In this document: piece by piece, positions 9,339-18,278 of the stretch
How positions within the stretch are numbered: the stretch's first letter is position 1
How the letters are laid out: each line of letters starts with the position of its first letter
NCBI RefSeq assembly: GCF_000018585.1
Contig: NC_009976.1
Span: 863,982 to 927,981 of the forward strand
Reading direction: 5' to 3'
DNA length: 64,000 nucleotides
DNA from: Prochlorococcus marinus str. MIT 9211
GTDB taxonomy: Bacteria > Cyanobacteriota > Cyanobacteriia > PCC-6307 > Cyanobiaceae
Notes under the pieces: model-generated
The model's input: only the letters and a program-made list of their open reading frames with translations
What the model was told of the DNA's origin: nothing
Database searches by the model: none
Made by a program: the position numbers and the translations under genes

Positions 9339-9995
9339 CTAGCTAGAAATCAAGTTCTGTAAAATTCTGGCTCCATCAATACAGCCAAGAACAGGGTCTG
9401 TTGCTCTTTCAGGATGTGGCATCATTCCTAAAACATTACCTTTTTTATTGGTAATACCAGCTATGTCATTTATTGAACCATTAGGGTTCTCTTTATAGCG
9501 AATAGCAATCGAATCTTCATCCTCTAGTTTTTTTATTTCATCCTGGCTGCAATGGTAACGGCCTTCTCCATGAGCTATAGGAAGTCTAATATTTTCACCA
9601 AGTTGGTATTTCGCAAACCAATCAGTCCTATGACTTGAAATCGATAAGTCAATAGAATTACATATAAAATGAAGGTTTTGATTCCTAGTTAATGCTCCAG
9701 GTAATATTCCAAGTTCAGTGAGTATTTGAAAGCCATTGCATATCCCTAATACTTTTCCTCCATTATCTACAAATTCAAGTAGGGACTCAAGAATAGGAGC
9801 AAAGCGGGCAATTGCTCCACATCTTAGATAATCACCATAACTGAAGCCTCCAGGAAGAACAATTGCGTCAAGGTGACTCAAGTCTCTTGTCTCATGCCAA
9901 AGGAAAGTTGTTGGTATGCCGAGGCATTCCTCTGTAGCCCATTTAACATCACGATCACAATTTGATCCTGGAAAAACGACAATGCCAATAGTCAT
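9339..9995 (-). CDS. purQ: Phosphoribosylformylglycinamidine synthase, glutaminase subunit
   Basis: PurQ releases ammonia from glutamine for the PurLQS complex, which makes FGAM in purine synthesis. The 218-residue class I amidotransferase shows the nucleophile elbow GICNGFQIL (Cys near residue 86), [11 protein letters not shown], and the catalytic His-Glu pair in MMPHPERA near the C-terminus. Its start overlaps the purS stop by 4 bases (ATGA), so the two subunits are probably translationally coupled. The large PurL subunit is not in this window. Confidence 0.96.
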   Translation of the reverse strand: MTIGIVVFPGSNCDRDVKWATEECLGIPTTFLWHETRDLSHLDAIVLPGGFSYGDYLRCGAIARFAPILESLLEFVDNGGKVLGICNGFQILTELGILPGALTRNQNLHFICNSIDLSISSHRTDWFAKYQLGENIRLPIAHGEGRYHCSQDEIKKLEDEDSIAIRYKENPNGSINDIAGITNKKGNVLGMMPHPERATDPVLGCIDGARILQNLISS

Positions 9996-10273
9996 AAGTT
10001 CTTGCCAGGTATGGAAGGATCTATTTGATTAAGATCAAAGCTCCAATTTTCTATTACAGGGTTCGCCAGTAGCCTATCGCTAATAGTTTCAACAGTATTT
10101 CTAGCTTCCTCTTCAGAAGGTGCAGAAATATTCAGCTCAATCGCTTTACCTATTCTTATACTTGTAATCCCTTGAAGGCCAAGCCTTGTTGCTGCAGACT
10201 TAGCAGCTTCTCCTGCTGGGTCTAAGACTGAGGGTCGTAGGCTAACAAATACCTTTGCTTGAAAGTTCGGCAC
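9992..10273 (-). CDS. purS: Phosphoribosylformylglycinamidine synthase subunit PurS
   Basis: A 93-residue small subunit that bridges PurL and PurQ and helps channel ammonia. The sequence has the typical PurS pattern: a beta-strand start ([18 protein letters not shown]), a long helix with [16 protein letters not shown], and a C-terminal [16 protein letters not shown] segment. The start is GTG at the upstream end; no ATG is available nearby. It overlaps purQ by 4 bases. Confidence 0.94.
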   Translation of the reverse strand: MPNFQAKVFVSLRPSVLDPAGEAAKSAATRLGLQGITSIRIGKAIELNISAPSEEEARNTVETISDRLLANPVIENWSFDLNQIDPSIPGKNL

Positions 10274-10377
10274 TTACTGAAAATAAAAAAGTAATTTATG
10301 GATTCCCAAATTTTCTTGTGGGAGTCATTGATAAAGATAGGTCTTCAGTTTGTTTTATCAATAAAATGAAGTTTTAT

Positions 10378-10554
10378 CTAACGATCGTCTTCTACAAGAC
10401 CCCTTCCTAGGCAAGGTAGACAAGTGTGATAGCAATTCGGACTGGTTTTCATATAACCATTACCACCACAATTTGAGCAGGTAATCCAGTTAAGAGTTGA
10501 ACTATTTTCCAAGTTTTCGGAAATTTCTTTGGTTTTAGCTATAGAAAGGTTCAA
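10378..10554 (-). CDS. Small CXXCXGXG (DnaJ-type) zinc-finger protein
   Basis: A 58-residue frame with no in-frame ATG at its head. The most upstream start is TTG, directly after an in-frame TAA. It encodes two zinc-finger half-motifs, CSNCGGNG (Cys26, Cys29) and CLPCLGRG (Cys45, Cys48), separated by about 15 residues, plus Cys41. This is the pattern of the DnaJ central domain, found in many tiny cyanobacterial and plastid proteins. A structural or chaperone-like zinc site is likely; a specific role cannot be given. A later TTG in frame is an alternative start. No strong Shine-Dalgarno motif is visible. The motif regularity supports a real gene. Confidence 0.6.
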   Translation of the reverse strand: MNLSIAKTKEISENLENSSTLNWITCSNCGGNGYMKTSPNCYHTCLPCLGRGLVEDDR

Positions 10555-10671
10555 TTAGGAGAATCCAGAGAGAGCTAAATGAAAAATAATTTTCTTATAA
10601 AGGTTCACAGGTTTTGAAAGTTTATGCAAGCAAAAAGTAATATAAATTCCAATTTTTGTTTAAAAGAGGAG

Positions 10672-11706
10672 CTATTGAGAAAGGCTTTTAGTAAAAGAGT
10701 CTTCTATTCCATCCTTGAGGCTTAAAACGACAATATCTATTCCAGACTGTTTAGGTTGCCATGATTGACTAGGAGCTTTCTCAAACCAACTATCAAATCT
10801 TGATCCAACCATTTGAACTTGTAGAGGAAGGATTTTACCTTTAACCCAGATACGCCCTTTTAATCTCAAAATTTGAAATTCAGAAACTAATGGAGCTATT
10901 TTTTCCTGAAAAATAGAGATATCAATGTCTGTTTCTAACCTAATATGATTACTAAAAACATCAAGATGCGAGTGATCATCATGATTATTTTTATTATCAA
11001 AGAAATTCGGGAGGGAATCAGAATTTCTAATCCCAAGAATAATTGAAGGATCTATCTGACCATTACTGATAGGTAAAATGGGAGTACCATCTCGTACCTT
11101 TTTTAAAGTTTCTAATCTAATACTTTCTAAAGTATTCTTTGACAAGAGATCTGATCGAGAAAGCAAAACCAAATCGGCAACTTTAAGTTGGTCTTCGTAC
11201 AATTCGTTAACAGGAGTTAAATGATCAATACTGTCATCTGCATCACGCTGTTTTTGCAAAGCAAGTAAGTCACTTACCGGGGATCCAAAAGACAATGCTT
11301 CTGAGTCCACCATTGTTACAAGGCCATTTACGAATAATCTTGTACGAATTTCTGGCCAGTCGAGTGCTTGAAGCAATGGCTTTGGCAACGCAAGACCACT
11401 AGTTTCGACAATAATTCCATCTAAACTATCTGACTTTGAAAGCAATGCCTCCATTGTGGGCAAAAAATCTTCTTGAACAGTGCAACATAAACATCCGTTA
11501 TTAAGTTCAACAAGACGTTCCTGAATTTCATCTTCTGGGCAAATCCCACAACTTTTAATGAGATCACCGTCAAGGCCAACACTTCCAAACTCATTAATTA
11601 TGAAAGCAAGTCTTAAATTACTATTTCGCAAAAGATAGCGTAATAAAGTCGTTTTACCTGAACCTAAGAAGCCAGTAACAACTGTTACAGGGAGACGTTT
11701 TGACAT
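10672..11706 (-). CDS. CobW/YjiA-family (G3E) metallochaperone GTPase
   Basis: A 344-residue GTPase starting at the ATG in front of SKRLPVT; a TTG 27 bases upstream would overlap the preceding gene. Walker A GFLGSGKTT is at residues 12-20 and the family metal motif CLCC lies at residues 72-75, with a further Cys pair CGIC at 53-56. A His-rich loop (HDDHSH) lies before the C-terminal CobW_C domain. Members deliver zinc, cobalt or other metals to client enzymes. The His cluster favours a zinc-type COG0523 chaperone over cobalamin synthesis, but this is inference; no Zur-type operator was recognised upstream. Confidence 0.88.
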   Translation of the reverse strand: MSKRLPVTVVTGFLGSGKTTLLRYLLRNSNLRLAFIINEFGSVGLDGDLIKSCGICPEDEIQERLVELNNGCLCCTVQEDFLPTMEALLSKSDSLDGIIVETSGLALPKPLLQALDWPEIRTRLFVNGLVTMVDSEALSFGSPVSDLLALQKQRDADDSIDHLTPVNELYEDQLKVADLVLLSRSDLLSKNTLESIRLETLKKVRDGTPILPISNGQIDPSIILGIRNSDSLPNFFDNKNNHDDHSHLDVFSNHIRLETDIDISIFQEKIAPLVSEFQILRLKGRIWVKGKILPLQVQMVGSRFDSWFEKAPSQSWQPKQSGIDIVVLSLKDGIEDSFTKSLSQ

Positions 11707-11726
11707 AACAGATGATCTAGTACTTA

Positions 11727-12236
11727 TTAGCAACCAAGACTATATTCAGTATCTATGCCTGTATTTGAGTTTGTACCACTCGCGATAGAGCAAAGTTGCT
11801 TTTGTTGTATCCGACTTAAGACCGCATCAGTAAAATCGGCTCCATCAATCTTTGTATTAACGAAAGTACTTTCCATTAAAAGAGCATTTGTCAAATTTGC
11901 ATCTGATAAGTCGGTGTTTTCAAAGTTAGTTGCATAAGCAAGGGAATCATGCATATCTGCCCCATTAAATTGAGCGTTAGTCAAATTACTGTTATTAAAT
12001 ACTGCTCCACTGAGGTCACTATCCTTGAAATTAATCCCACGAAGATCAAATTTCACAAATTCCCGTCCACTTAGGTCTTGAGCGTGCATGTCTTGACTAA
12101 TATTTAAATCATCCTGATTTCGAATTTCAGGTGGTCGTTTTGCCCATACCAATTGACCTGAGATAAAAAAGCTCATAAACAAAAAGACAACAACAAAGGT
12201 TTTGAAAAGACGTAAAAGCATTTTTTTTATTGGCAT
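11727..12236 (-). CDS. Secreted pentapeptide-repeat protein (probably lumenal or periplasmic)
   Basis: The ATG used gives 169 residues beginning MPIKKML; a GTG six codons upstream is possible. A basic start and a hydrophobic helix of about 20 residues end at LVWA before KRPPEIR, which fits a cleavable signal peptide. Residues about 55-140 form pentapeptide repeats of the A(D/N)Lxx type (for example LRGINFKDSDLSGAVFNNSN), predicting a right-handed quadrilateral beta-helix. The C-terminus has two cysteines. Such proteins are common in the thylakoid lumen; their function is mostly unknown. Confidence 0.85.
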   Translation of the reverse strand: MPIKKMLLRLFKTFVVVFLFMSFFISGQLVWAKRPPEIRNQDDLNISQDMHAQDLSGREFVKFDLRGINFKDSDLSGAVFNNSNLTNAQFNGADMHDSLAYATNFENTDLSDANLTNALLMESTFVNTKIDGADFTDAVLSRIQQKQLCSIASGTNSNTGIDTEYSLGC

Positions 12237-12304
12237 AGAAGATAAATAGAGCACAAAGCTAGTAGTTTATTTATTCACGTTATTGCAAATAAGCACAAAA
12301 GATC

Positions 12305-12922
12305 ATGTCAATGACACTACGTGTAGTTATCCCTCCACACCCTTTGATAAGTCATTGGTTGTCAATTCTAAGGATCGAATCAACACCTCCTCCTATCTAC
12401 GCAGCGGGTTTAGCGCAGATTGGCAAATGGTTGAGCTACGAAGCAATAAGAGACTGGATACCATACAAAAAAGAAAAAATTATTACAAAGAGAGGGCAAA
12501 CTGAAGGCTTGCTCGTTGATCAGGCCATTCCAATTTATGTGTTGCCAAATATGCCCGGAGGTTTTGAGCTTTGGCAGGGCGCAAGGGAACTGATCCCAAA
12601 TTCGACCTTATGCATAGGAAAAATTCCAAATTCTATAGAAAATACTGCAGGCGTAATTCTCTATTGGGATCAAATTTGTACTGGGAAAAGCCTATTGGCA
12701 AACTTAAAGTTAGTTAAAGAGCAAGGAATACAGCAAGTACAGATAAGAGTTATTACTGCTGTAGCCTCAAGTCAAGGTCTTAAAGATATTGGAGAGTTAT
12801 TCCCTGAACTCACAATATATGCAGCTTGTATTGATCCTGAGATAACAGAAACAAATGAATTGGTTCCTGGAATTGGCAATCCACTGGAGCGACTTAATAC
12901 ACGAATGACAGAGCAGCATTAG
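12305..12922 (+). CDS. Uracil phosphoribosyltransferase-like protein, divergent active site
   Basis: The 205-residue protein follows the UPRTase fold from end to end. It starts RVVIPPHPLISHW, has the YEAIRDW segment, and ends with IYAACIDPEI and VPGIGNPLERLNTR. Authentic UPRTase converts uracil and PRPP to UMP and carries a PRPP loop of the type DPMLATGGS and a uracil loop GLGDAGDR. Here the aligned stretches read WDQICTGKS (residues 121-129) and PGIGNPLER (188-196), so several catalytic positions are changed. It may have altered or lost activity. Start: ATG at 12305; a second ATG two codons later is equally possible. Confidence 0.75.
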   Translation: MSMTLRVVIPPHPLISHWLSILRIESTPPPIYAAGLAQIGKWLSYEAIRDWIPYKKEKIITKRGQTEGLLVDQAIPIYVLPNMPGGFELWQGARELIPNSTLCIGKIPNSIENTAGVILYWDQICTGKSLLANLKLVKEQGIQQVQIRVITAVASSQGLKDIGELFPELTIYAACIDPEITETNELVPGIGNPLERLNTRMTEQH

Positions 12923-12933
12923 ACTGTTCATAG

Positions 12934-13245
12934 ATGACATTTATTATGAATCGATATCGAGAGTCAACATCAAGCACCTTGGGGTCCTTGATAAGTGGAG
13001 CTGTACTAGGAGCAGCAGGACTTGCTTTATGGCTTTTCTCAGAAGCAGATAGACGACAACAAGCAAGAAAGCAGAAAGCAATGCTCTATGCCCCTCGAAT
13101 TCAAGATGGTTCTGAAGCGTTAGATAGTTCCTCCTCCAACCTAGGAACAAACAGAAATGAAAACCTTGAGAAAAGAGTGGAACAATTAAATACAGCTATA
13201 GCTGATGTTCGAAGACAACTAGAAGAGCTTGGAGAGCAAGAATAA
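12934..13245 (+). CDS. Small membrane-anchored coiled-coil protein, unknown function
   Basis: A 103-residue product not matched to a named family. One glycine/alanine-rich transmembrane helix (SLISGAVLGAAGLALWLF) near residues 18-36 is followed by a basic segment (RRQQARKQK) that predicts the cytoplasmic side. A Ser-rich linker and a C-terminal amphipathic heptad region (LEKRVEQLNTAIADVRRQLEEL) suggest a short coiled coil. The ATG at 12946 (MNRYRES) is an equally good start. It lies 11 bp after the UPRT-like gene and 41 bp before ilvD, and is likely cotranscribed. Confidence 0.75.
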   Translation: MTFIMNRYRESTSSTLGSLISGAVLGAAGLALWLFSEADRRQQARKQKAMLYAPRIQDGSEALDSSSSNLGTNRNENLEKRVEQLNTAIADVRRQLEELGEQE

Positions 13246-13286
13246 AAGGCTTAATAAAATATAAGTAACAGAAAATCAAAACAATT

Positions 13287-14957
13287 ATGCTTCGATCCAG
13301 TGCAATCACCCAAGGAATTCAGAGATCACCAAATAGGGCTATGCTCCGAGCGGTTGGATTTAATGATAATGATTTTAACAAGCCAATAATTGGTATTGCT
13401 AATGGGTACAGCACAATTACACCATGCAATGTTGGATTAAATAACCTAGCCCTACACGCAGAAGCCTCAACAAAAGTATCAGGCGCTATGCCACAAATGT
13501 TTGGCACAATAACTGTTAGCGATGGAATATCTATGGGGACCGAAGGGATGAAATATTCACTAGTTTCAAGAGAGGTTATAGCCGATTCAATAGAGACAGC
13601 ATGTAATGCTCAAAGCATGGACGGTGTTCTTGCAATAGGAGGATGTGATAAAAATATGCCTGGAGCCATGATTGCCATGGCAAGAATGAATATACCCGCA
13701 ATTTTCGTGTATGGAGGGACAATTAAACCAGGGAAATTAGACGGTTGTGATTTAACAGTAGTAAGTGCATTTGAAGCCGTTGGGCAATTAACAAGTGGAA
13801 AGATTACTGAAGATAAACTTATTGCTGTAGAAAAGAATTGTATTCCTGGAGCAGGAAGTTGTGGAGGAATGTTCACAGCTAATACCATGTCCGCAGCAAT
13901 AGAAACGCTCGGATTAAGCTTGCCTTATAGCTCAACAATGGCTGCTGAAGATAAGGAAAAAATAGAGAGTGCTGAGCGTAGTGCCAAAGTCCTGGTAGAT
14001 GCAATTGAAAAAAATATACGTCCTTTAGACCTCCTAACCAAGAAATCATTTGAAAATGCTATTGCCGTAGTCATGGCTGTTGGCGGGTCGACAAATGCCG
14101 TATTACATTTATTAGCTATTGCTAGGTCATCAGGAGTGGACTTATGCATAGATGATTTTGAAAGAATTCGACAGAAGGTACCTGTGATTTGTGATTTAAA
14201 GCCAAGTGGCAAATATGTCACTGTAGATCTACATAAAGCTGGTGGAATACCTCAGGTAATGAAGCTGCTTTTAGATGCGGGCTTATTACATGGTGATTGT
14301 TTAACTATTGAAGGTATAACTATCGATGAGTCCTTAAAAAATATCCCTTCAGAGCCACCAGCGAACCAAAATGTGATATCTCCAATCACAAAGCCAATAT
14401 ATAAAAAAGGACATCTAGCAATCTTAAAAGGAAATCTCGCAACCGAAGGATGCGTAGCCAAAATAAGTGGGATTAGGACCCCAGTGTTGAAAGGTCCAGC
14501 AAAAGTATTTGAAAGTGAAGAAGACTGTCTCGACGCAATCTTAAAAGAACAGATACAAGAAGGAGATGTAATAGTTATTAGAAACGAAGGCCCTGTAGGA
14601 GGACCCGGAATGAGAGAAATGTTAGCACCAACCTCTGCCATAGTTGGACAAGGCCTAGGGGATAAGGTTGCTCTAATAACAGATGGACGTTTTAGCGGTG
14701 GTACTTATGGTTTGGTAGTGGGACATATAGCACCAGAAGCATCAGTGGGAGGGAATATAGCCCTAGTCAAAGAAGGTGACATGATTACTGTTGACGCGCA
14801 CAAAAAGTTGATTCAATTGGAAGTAGATGAAAAGGAGCTCTCAAAAAGGAGGACTTTATGGGAAAAACCAGAAGTTAAATATAAGACTGGAATACTAGGT
14901 AAATATGCGCGTTTAGTTAGCAGTTCAAGCAAGGGTGCTGTAACTGATCAACCATGA
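13287..14957 (+). CDS. ilvD: Dihydroxy-acid dehydratase
   Basis: IlvD dehydrates dihydroxy-acids to the 2-oxo acids in valine, leucine and isoleucine synthesis and uses an iron-sulfur cluster. The 556-residue protein contains the cluster and metal signatures [14 protein letters not shown] and [12 protein letters not shown], a first Cys in TPCNVGLNN, and the C-terminal [19 protein letters not shown] block. Length is normal. It is convergent with an orphan gene 2 bp downstream, leaving no room for a long terminator. Confidence 0.97.
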   Translation: MLRSSAITQGIQRSPNRAMLRAVGFNDNDFNKPIIGIANGYSTITPCNVGLNNLALHAEASTKVSGAMPQMFGTITVSDGISMGTEGMKYSLVSREVIADSIETACNAQSMDGVLAIGGCDKNMPGAMIAMARMNIPAIFVYGGTIKPGKLDGCDLTVVSAFEAVGQLTSGKITEDKLIAVEKNCIPGAGSCGGMFTANTMSAAIETLGLSLPYSSTMAAEDKEKIESAERSAKVLVDAIEKNIRPLDLLTKKSFENAIAVVMAVGGSTNAVLHLLAIARSSGVDLCIDDFERIRQKVPVICDLKPSGKYVTVDLHKAGGIPQVMKLLLDAGLLHGDCLTIEGITIDESLKNIPSEPPANQNVISPITKPIYKKGHLAILKGNLATEGCVAKISGIRTPVLKGPAKVFESEEDCLDAILKEQIQEGDVIVIRNEGPVGGPGMREMLAPTSAIVGQGLGDKVALITDGRFSGGTYGLVVGHIAPEASVGGNIALVKEGDMITVDAHKKLIQLEVDEKELSKRRTLWEKPEVKYKTGILGKYARLVSSSSKGAVTDQP

Positions 14958-14959
14958 TA

Positions 14960-15367
14960 TTAATGGTTTTCATCTGGTATTAGGAGAGATCTAACTCTCC
15001 TTACAAAAGCCTCGAATGATGCACTATAAGATGGAGCATCACACTGCTTACCAGTCCCAGCGTCCATCCAAACAGAATGTTGACCATGCCAAAGGATAGG
15101 TCTTTGTTCGTAATAACTCCAAGCCAAAGTAATGCTTAAATCAAGACCACTTTTAAAAATTTCTAAATCAATATCTTCTTCTGGCACGCGTTCTCCTTCT
15201 ATATTTCGATTTTCTATATGTAAAATTAAATCAATAGAAGACGAGTTACCGTTGTTGGTATTAGACGATTTGTCAACAACAGAATGTCTCCAAGGAATTA
15301 GGCAAAGATCAGCAGCCTTGGCTACCTGGTTCAGCAAATTATGAGTAGAGGTATCAGTTGTAGACAT
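14960..15367 (-). CDS. Conserved-looking soluble protein of unknown function
   Basis: A 135-residue product that I cannot place in a family. It is acidic to neutral with no signal or membrane segment. An aromatic-rich stretch (WSYYEQRPILWHGQHSVWMD) lies in the C-terminal half and the tail is RRVRSLL. The ATG lies inside the 3' end of the CIA30 gene, overlapping by 14 bases on the same strand, which suggests translational coupling. The reading is supported by this operon position and by normal codon use. Confidence 0.7.
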   Translation of the reverse strand: MSTTDTSTHNLLNQVAKAADLCLIPWRHSVVDKSSNTNNGNSSSIDLILHIENRNIEGERVPEEDIDLEIFKSGLDLSITLAWSYYEQRPILWHGQHSVWMDAGTGKQCDAPSYSASFEAFVRRVRSLLIPDENH

Positions 15368-15851
15368 TTAATGATCGCAAAAGGATTCTAAAAGGACCGG
15401 GCATAAAAGTATTGTTCTGCTTACCAGGCATACCAAATTTTGAATATAATAACTGTAGTTGATTAATCGCATCAGTTCGAAACTTCGGATTATAAGACAA
15501 AGGTTCTGACCTAAAAGTAGGCTGGAAATTGTGAAAGGGAATATTAATTCGTGTAGTACCAGACTTTTTCGTTTTAACCTCGGCGACCCATCTAATACGG
15601 TCAAAAAACAAAGAAGAGGCATGAAGAAAGCTGTCGTTACAATTTACTGCAAATTTAAGGGTCTGACCCTCTGCATCAATTTCAATCTGAATGCCTTCAT
15701 ACATAGACAAGTCAATAGGTTTAAATAGAATTCTAGACCTACAACTTACAAAGCCTCCATTTTCCTCTACTAGGCAACCTTTTACTAAAAGACCATCCGG
15801 AGTTGAGCTACATGACGCGTCGCTCATACCCCCCATGATAGTGTCATTCAA
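15354..15851 (-). CDS. CIA30-family (complex I intermediate-associated) protein; start uncertain
   Basis: The 165-residue frame opens with the CIA30/NDUFAF1 signature NDTIMGGMSDA and continues with GGFVSCRS, so it belongs to that galactose-binding-like fold. In cyanobacteria and plants such proteins are linked to assembly factors or to unknown lumenal or stromal roles. The first recognised start codon is TTG at 15849-15851, but the conserved family residues EWTPL lie just upstream in the same open frame, which runs back to a TGA at about 15952 without an ATG, GTG or other TTG. The true start may be a rare codon (ATT or ATA) upstream. It overlaps the next gene by 14 bases. Confidence 0.8.
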   Translation of the reverse strand: MNDTIMGGMSDASCSSTPDGLLVKGCLVEENGGFVSCRSRILFKPIDLSMYEGIQIEIDAEGQTLKFAVNCNDSFLHASSLFFDRIRWVAEVKTKKSGTTRINIPFHNFQPTFRSEPLSYNPKFRTDAINQLQLLYSKFGMPGKQNNTFMPGPFRILLRSLNVYN

Positions 15852-15975
15852 AGGAGTCCATTCTTTAAATGGAAATGTTTCTGATATTGAGATTATTGAA
15901 ATAACAGAAAGCTCTTTCCCTACCTTAGACGAGCAGGTGGAATCATCACAAGAGAGTAGTCATAAAAGATGTAAT

Positions 15976-16689
15976 TTAAATCTGTGTAGCTGCATCAGCA
16001 TCAGCAAGGACGAGTATTTCAGAATTTGGTTGAACCAGCTTTGCGGGAGTTCTAGAGGGTAGTTCAGTTGGGTCAACTAATCGTTTAAGGGCAATTTGCT
16101 TAGATTGACCAGTGACCAAGAACACAACCTTGTTAGCTGCACAGAGAACAGGTGCCGTTAGGGTAATGCGCCTTCTAGCATTGCCTACAGAAACTGCAGT
16201 AAATAATTTTTTTTCAGCTAAGGCTTGAGAACCGGGGAATAAGGAAGCTGTATGACCATCCTCTCCAAGTCCAAGTAAAATCAAGTCGAAAACTGGTGGA
16301 TTACCTTGGCAAATTGTTTTAATAATCTTGATAAAAGCTAAAGAGCTCTCCTCAGGTGTTTGATATTCAAGAGTTGGAACTGGATAAAATGATGCGTTGC
16401 AGCCTGGTTGACTAGCAAGAAGCGTACGTCGAATCATAAGAGCATTGCTAGATTCATCATCAGATCCTACCCAACGTTCATCGCCCAAGAAAACATCTAC
16501 TCTGTCCCAAGGGATAGGTTCACGTCCTAGCAGAGTATAAGCTTTAGCTGGAGTTGACCCTCCTGAAAGTGCTATTTGACAACGTTCTTTGTGAGTGAGA
16601 GTAGAACGTATATGGTTGCAGATAAGTTGGCTTGCAAGTTGAGCAGCTTGATCTTTATTCTCTGCAATATCAATTTTGTAACTAGCCAT
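15976..16689 (-). CDS. pgl: 6-phosphogluconolactonase
   Basis: Hydrolyses 6-phosphogluconolactone to 6-phosphogluconate in the oxidative pentose phosphate pathway. The 237-residue DevB-type protein shows LSGGSTPAKAY, DVFLGDERWV and LGLGEDGHTASLFPG, the catalytic and phosphate-binding motifs of the glucosamine-6-phosphate isomerase fold. It lies 9 bp after gnd, so two successive pathway enzymes are adjacent. Confidence 0.94.
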   Translation of the reverse strand: MASYKIDIAENKDQAAQLASQLICNHIRSTLTHKERCQIALSGGSTPAKAYTLLGREPIPWDRVDVFLGDERWVGSDDESSNALMIRRTLLASQPGCNASFYPVPTLEYQTPEESSLAFIKIIKTICQGNPPVFDLILLGLGEDGHTASLFPGSQALAEKKLFTAVSVGNARRRITLTAPVLCAANKVVFLVTGQSKQIALKRLVDPTELPSRTPAKLVQPNSEILVLADADAATQI

Positions 16690-16698
16690 TGGGTCTAA

Positions 16699-18117
16699 TT
16701 AATTCAACCATTCTGTATGGAAAAAACCCTCCTTATCTGTCCGTTCATAAGTATGAGAGCCGAAACAATCACGCATAGCCTGAACTAGGTTTTGAGGCAA
16801 GCGCGAAGTTCGATAGCTATTTATATAATCGAGTGTGCTACTAAAGCAAGGTACTGGTATACCTGCCTGTGATGCATATGAGACCACCTTTGCCAATCCA
16901 GCAATTCGTTTGTCAACTTGATTGAGGAACCAGGAATCTAATAAAAGGTTTTTTAATTGAGGATCTTTTTGAAAAGCATTTTGTATATGAACTAGAAGCC
17001 TGGAACGGATGATGCAACCACCTTTCCATATCTGAGCTATCGAAGGCATATGTAGGTCATAATTATATTCATGGGAAGCTATGCGCATTATCTCCATACC
17101 CTGTGCATAGCTAGCAATTGTTGACAATACTACTGCATCCATTATTGGAGACATCCCATCTGAAGGAGTGCCAAGTTCATAACTCCCAATTAAAGGTTCT
17201 TTTAGTAAAGTCGATGCATATACTCTTTGAGATTTAAGAGAACTCATCACTCGTGCATTTAGTGATGCATAAATTGTAGGAACGGAAGCACCTAACTCCA
17301 AAGCACTAATTACAGTCCAGAGTCCTGTACCTTTCTGCCCTGCTTTATCCATGATTTTTTCTACAAGATCCGTGCCGTCAACTGAATCTTTAGTGCGAAG
17401 ACAAGTTTCAGTAATTTCAACAAGATAAGAGGACAGTTCTTCTGTGCTATTCCAATATGCAAAGACGTCAGCCATCTGATCACCTGTCATTCCACACATT
17501 CTTTTCATTAAGTCATATGACTCAGCGAGTATCTGCTCGATACCATATTCAATTCCGTTGTGGACTGTTTTGACAAAATGTCCTGAACCACCAGGGCCTA
17601 TGTAGCTAACACAAGGGCCATCATCAACCTGTGCTGCCATTTTAGTTAGCAATTGCTCTACTGATTCATAGGAAGATTTTGTTCCTCCAGGCATCATGCT
17701 TGGCCCTTCTAAAGCTCCTTTTGCCCCTCCGGAAACACCCATTCCTATATAGCCAAAGCTCTTACTTTCTAATTCTTCCACTCGTCTTTCTGTGTCTGAG
17801 AAAAGTGCGTTACCACCATCTATTAGTAGGTCACCTTCCTCAAGATAAGGAGATATTTGACTTATCACAGCATCAGTAGCAGGGCCAGCCTTAACCATCA
17901 TCAATATTCTTCTAGGGCGCTCTAATTTATTTACTAATTCCTTAAGATCTTTTGCTCCTGATATCGACTTTCCTAATCCACGACCGAGCAAGAAAGACTC
18001 TGTTTTGGAGTAAGTGCGGTTATAAACCACACTAGAGAAACCATTCCTTTCAGCATTAAGTACGAGATTTTCTCCCATAACGCCAAGACCAACTAAACCA
18101 AAATGAGCCTTGGACAT
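16699..18117 (-). CDS. gnd: 6-phosphogluconate dehydrogenase (decarboxylating)
   Basis: Oxidises 6-phosphogluconate to ribulose 5-phosphate, CO2 and NADPH, the main dark NADPH source in cyanobacteria. The 472-residue protein has the dinucleotide motif GLGVMGENL at the N-terminus, the substrate motif GVSGGAKGALEGPSMMPGG near residues 127-145, and the KTVHNGIEYG helix with the catalytic Lys. Length fits the long-chain form. It is followed by pgl 9 bp downstream and preceded by glgC across a 161-bp gap. Confidence 0.96.
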   Translation of the reverse strand: MSKAHFGLVGLGVMGENLVLNAERNGFSSVVYNRTYSKTESFLLGRGLGKSISGAKDLKELVNKLERPRRILMMVKAGPATDAVISQISPYLEEGDLLIDGGNALFSDTERRVEELESKSFGYIGMGVSGGAKGALEGPSMMPGGTKSSYESVEQLLTKMAAQVDDGPCVSYIGPGGSGHFVKTVHNGIEYGIEQILAESYDLMKRMCGMTGDQMADVFAYWNSTEELSSYLVEITETCLRTKDSVDGTDLVEKIMDKAGQKGTGLWTVISALELGASVPTIYASLNARVMSSLKSQRVYASTLLKEPLIGSYELGTPSDGMSPIMDAVVLSTIASYAQGMEIMRIASHEYNYDLHMPSIAQIWKGGCIIRSRLLVHIQNAFQKDPQLKNLLLDSWFLNQVDKRIAGLAKVVSYASQAGIPVPCFSSTLDYINSYRTSRLPQNLVQAMRDCFGSHTYERTDKEGFFHTEWLN

Positions 18118-18278
18118 GAATAAGAGATTTTTTTACTTTGAATAGTGTGACCAATGCAATGAGAATCTGCTGGTTATTCTTGGTAAATGTCAGGAATGAA
18201 CCATCCATCTGTAAATACAAAAATGAATAAAGCCTCCCAAATTAAATAAATCGAGCTGATATACCCAAAAAACAATCT

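Noticed and set aside
10624-10725. Plus-strand 33-codon ATG frame at the 3' end of the CobW-type gene
   Set aside because: Short, mostly antisense to the CobW-type gene, without recognisable features.
12283-12504. 73-residue plus-strand frame near the UPRT-like gene
   Set aside because: Out of frame with the UPRT-like protein that explains the region.
13610-14641. Minus-strand frames inside ilvD
   Set aside because: Antisense shadows of a strongly conserved enzyme gene.
15691-16062. 123-residue plus-strand frame across CIA30 and pgl
   Set aside because: Antisense to two better supported genes, and no protein-like motifs.
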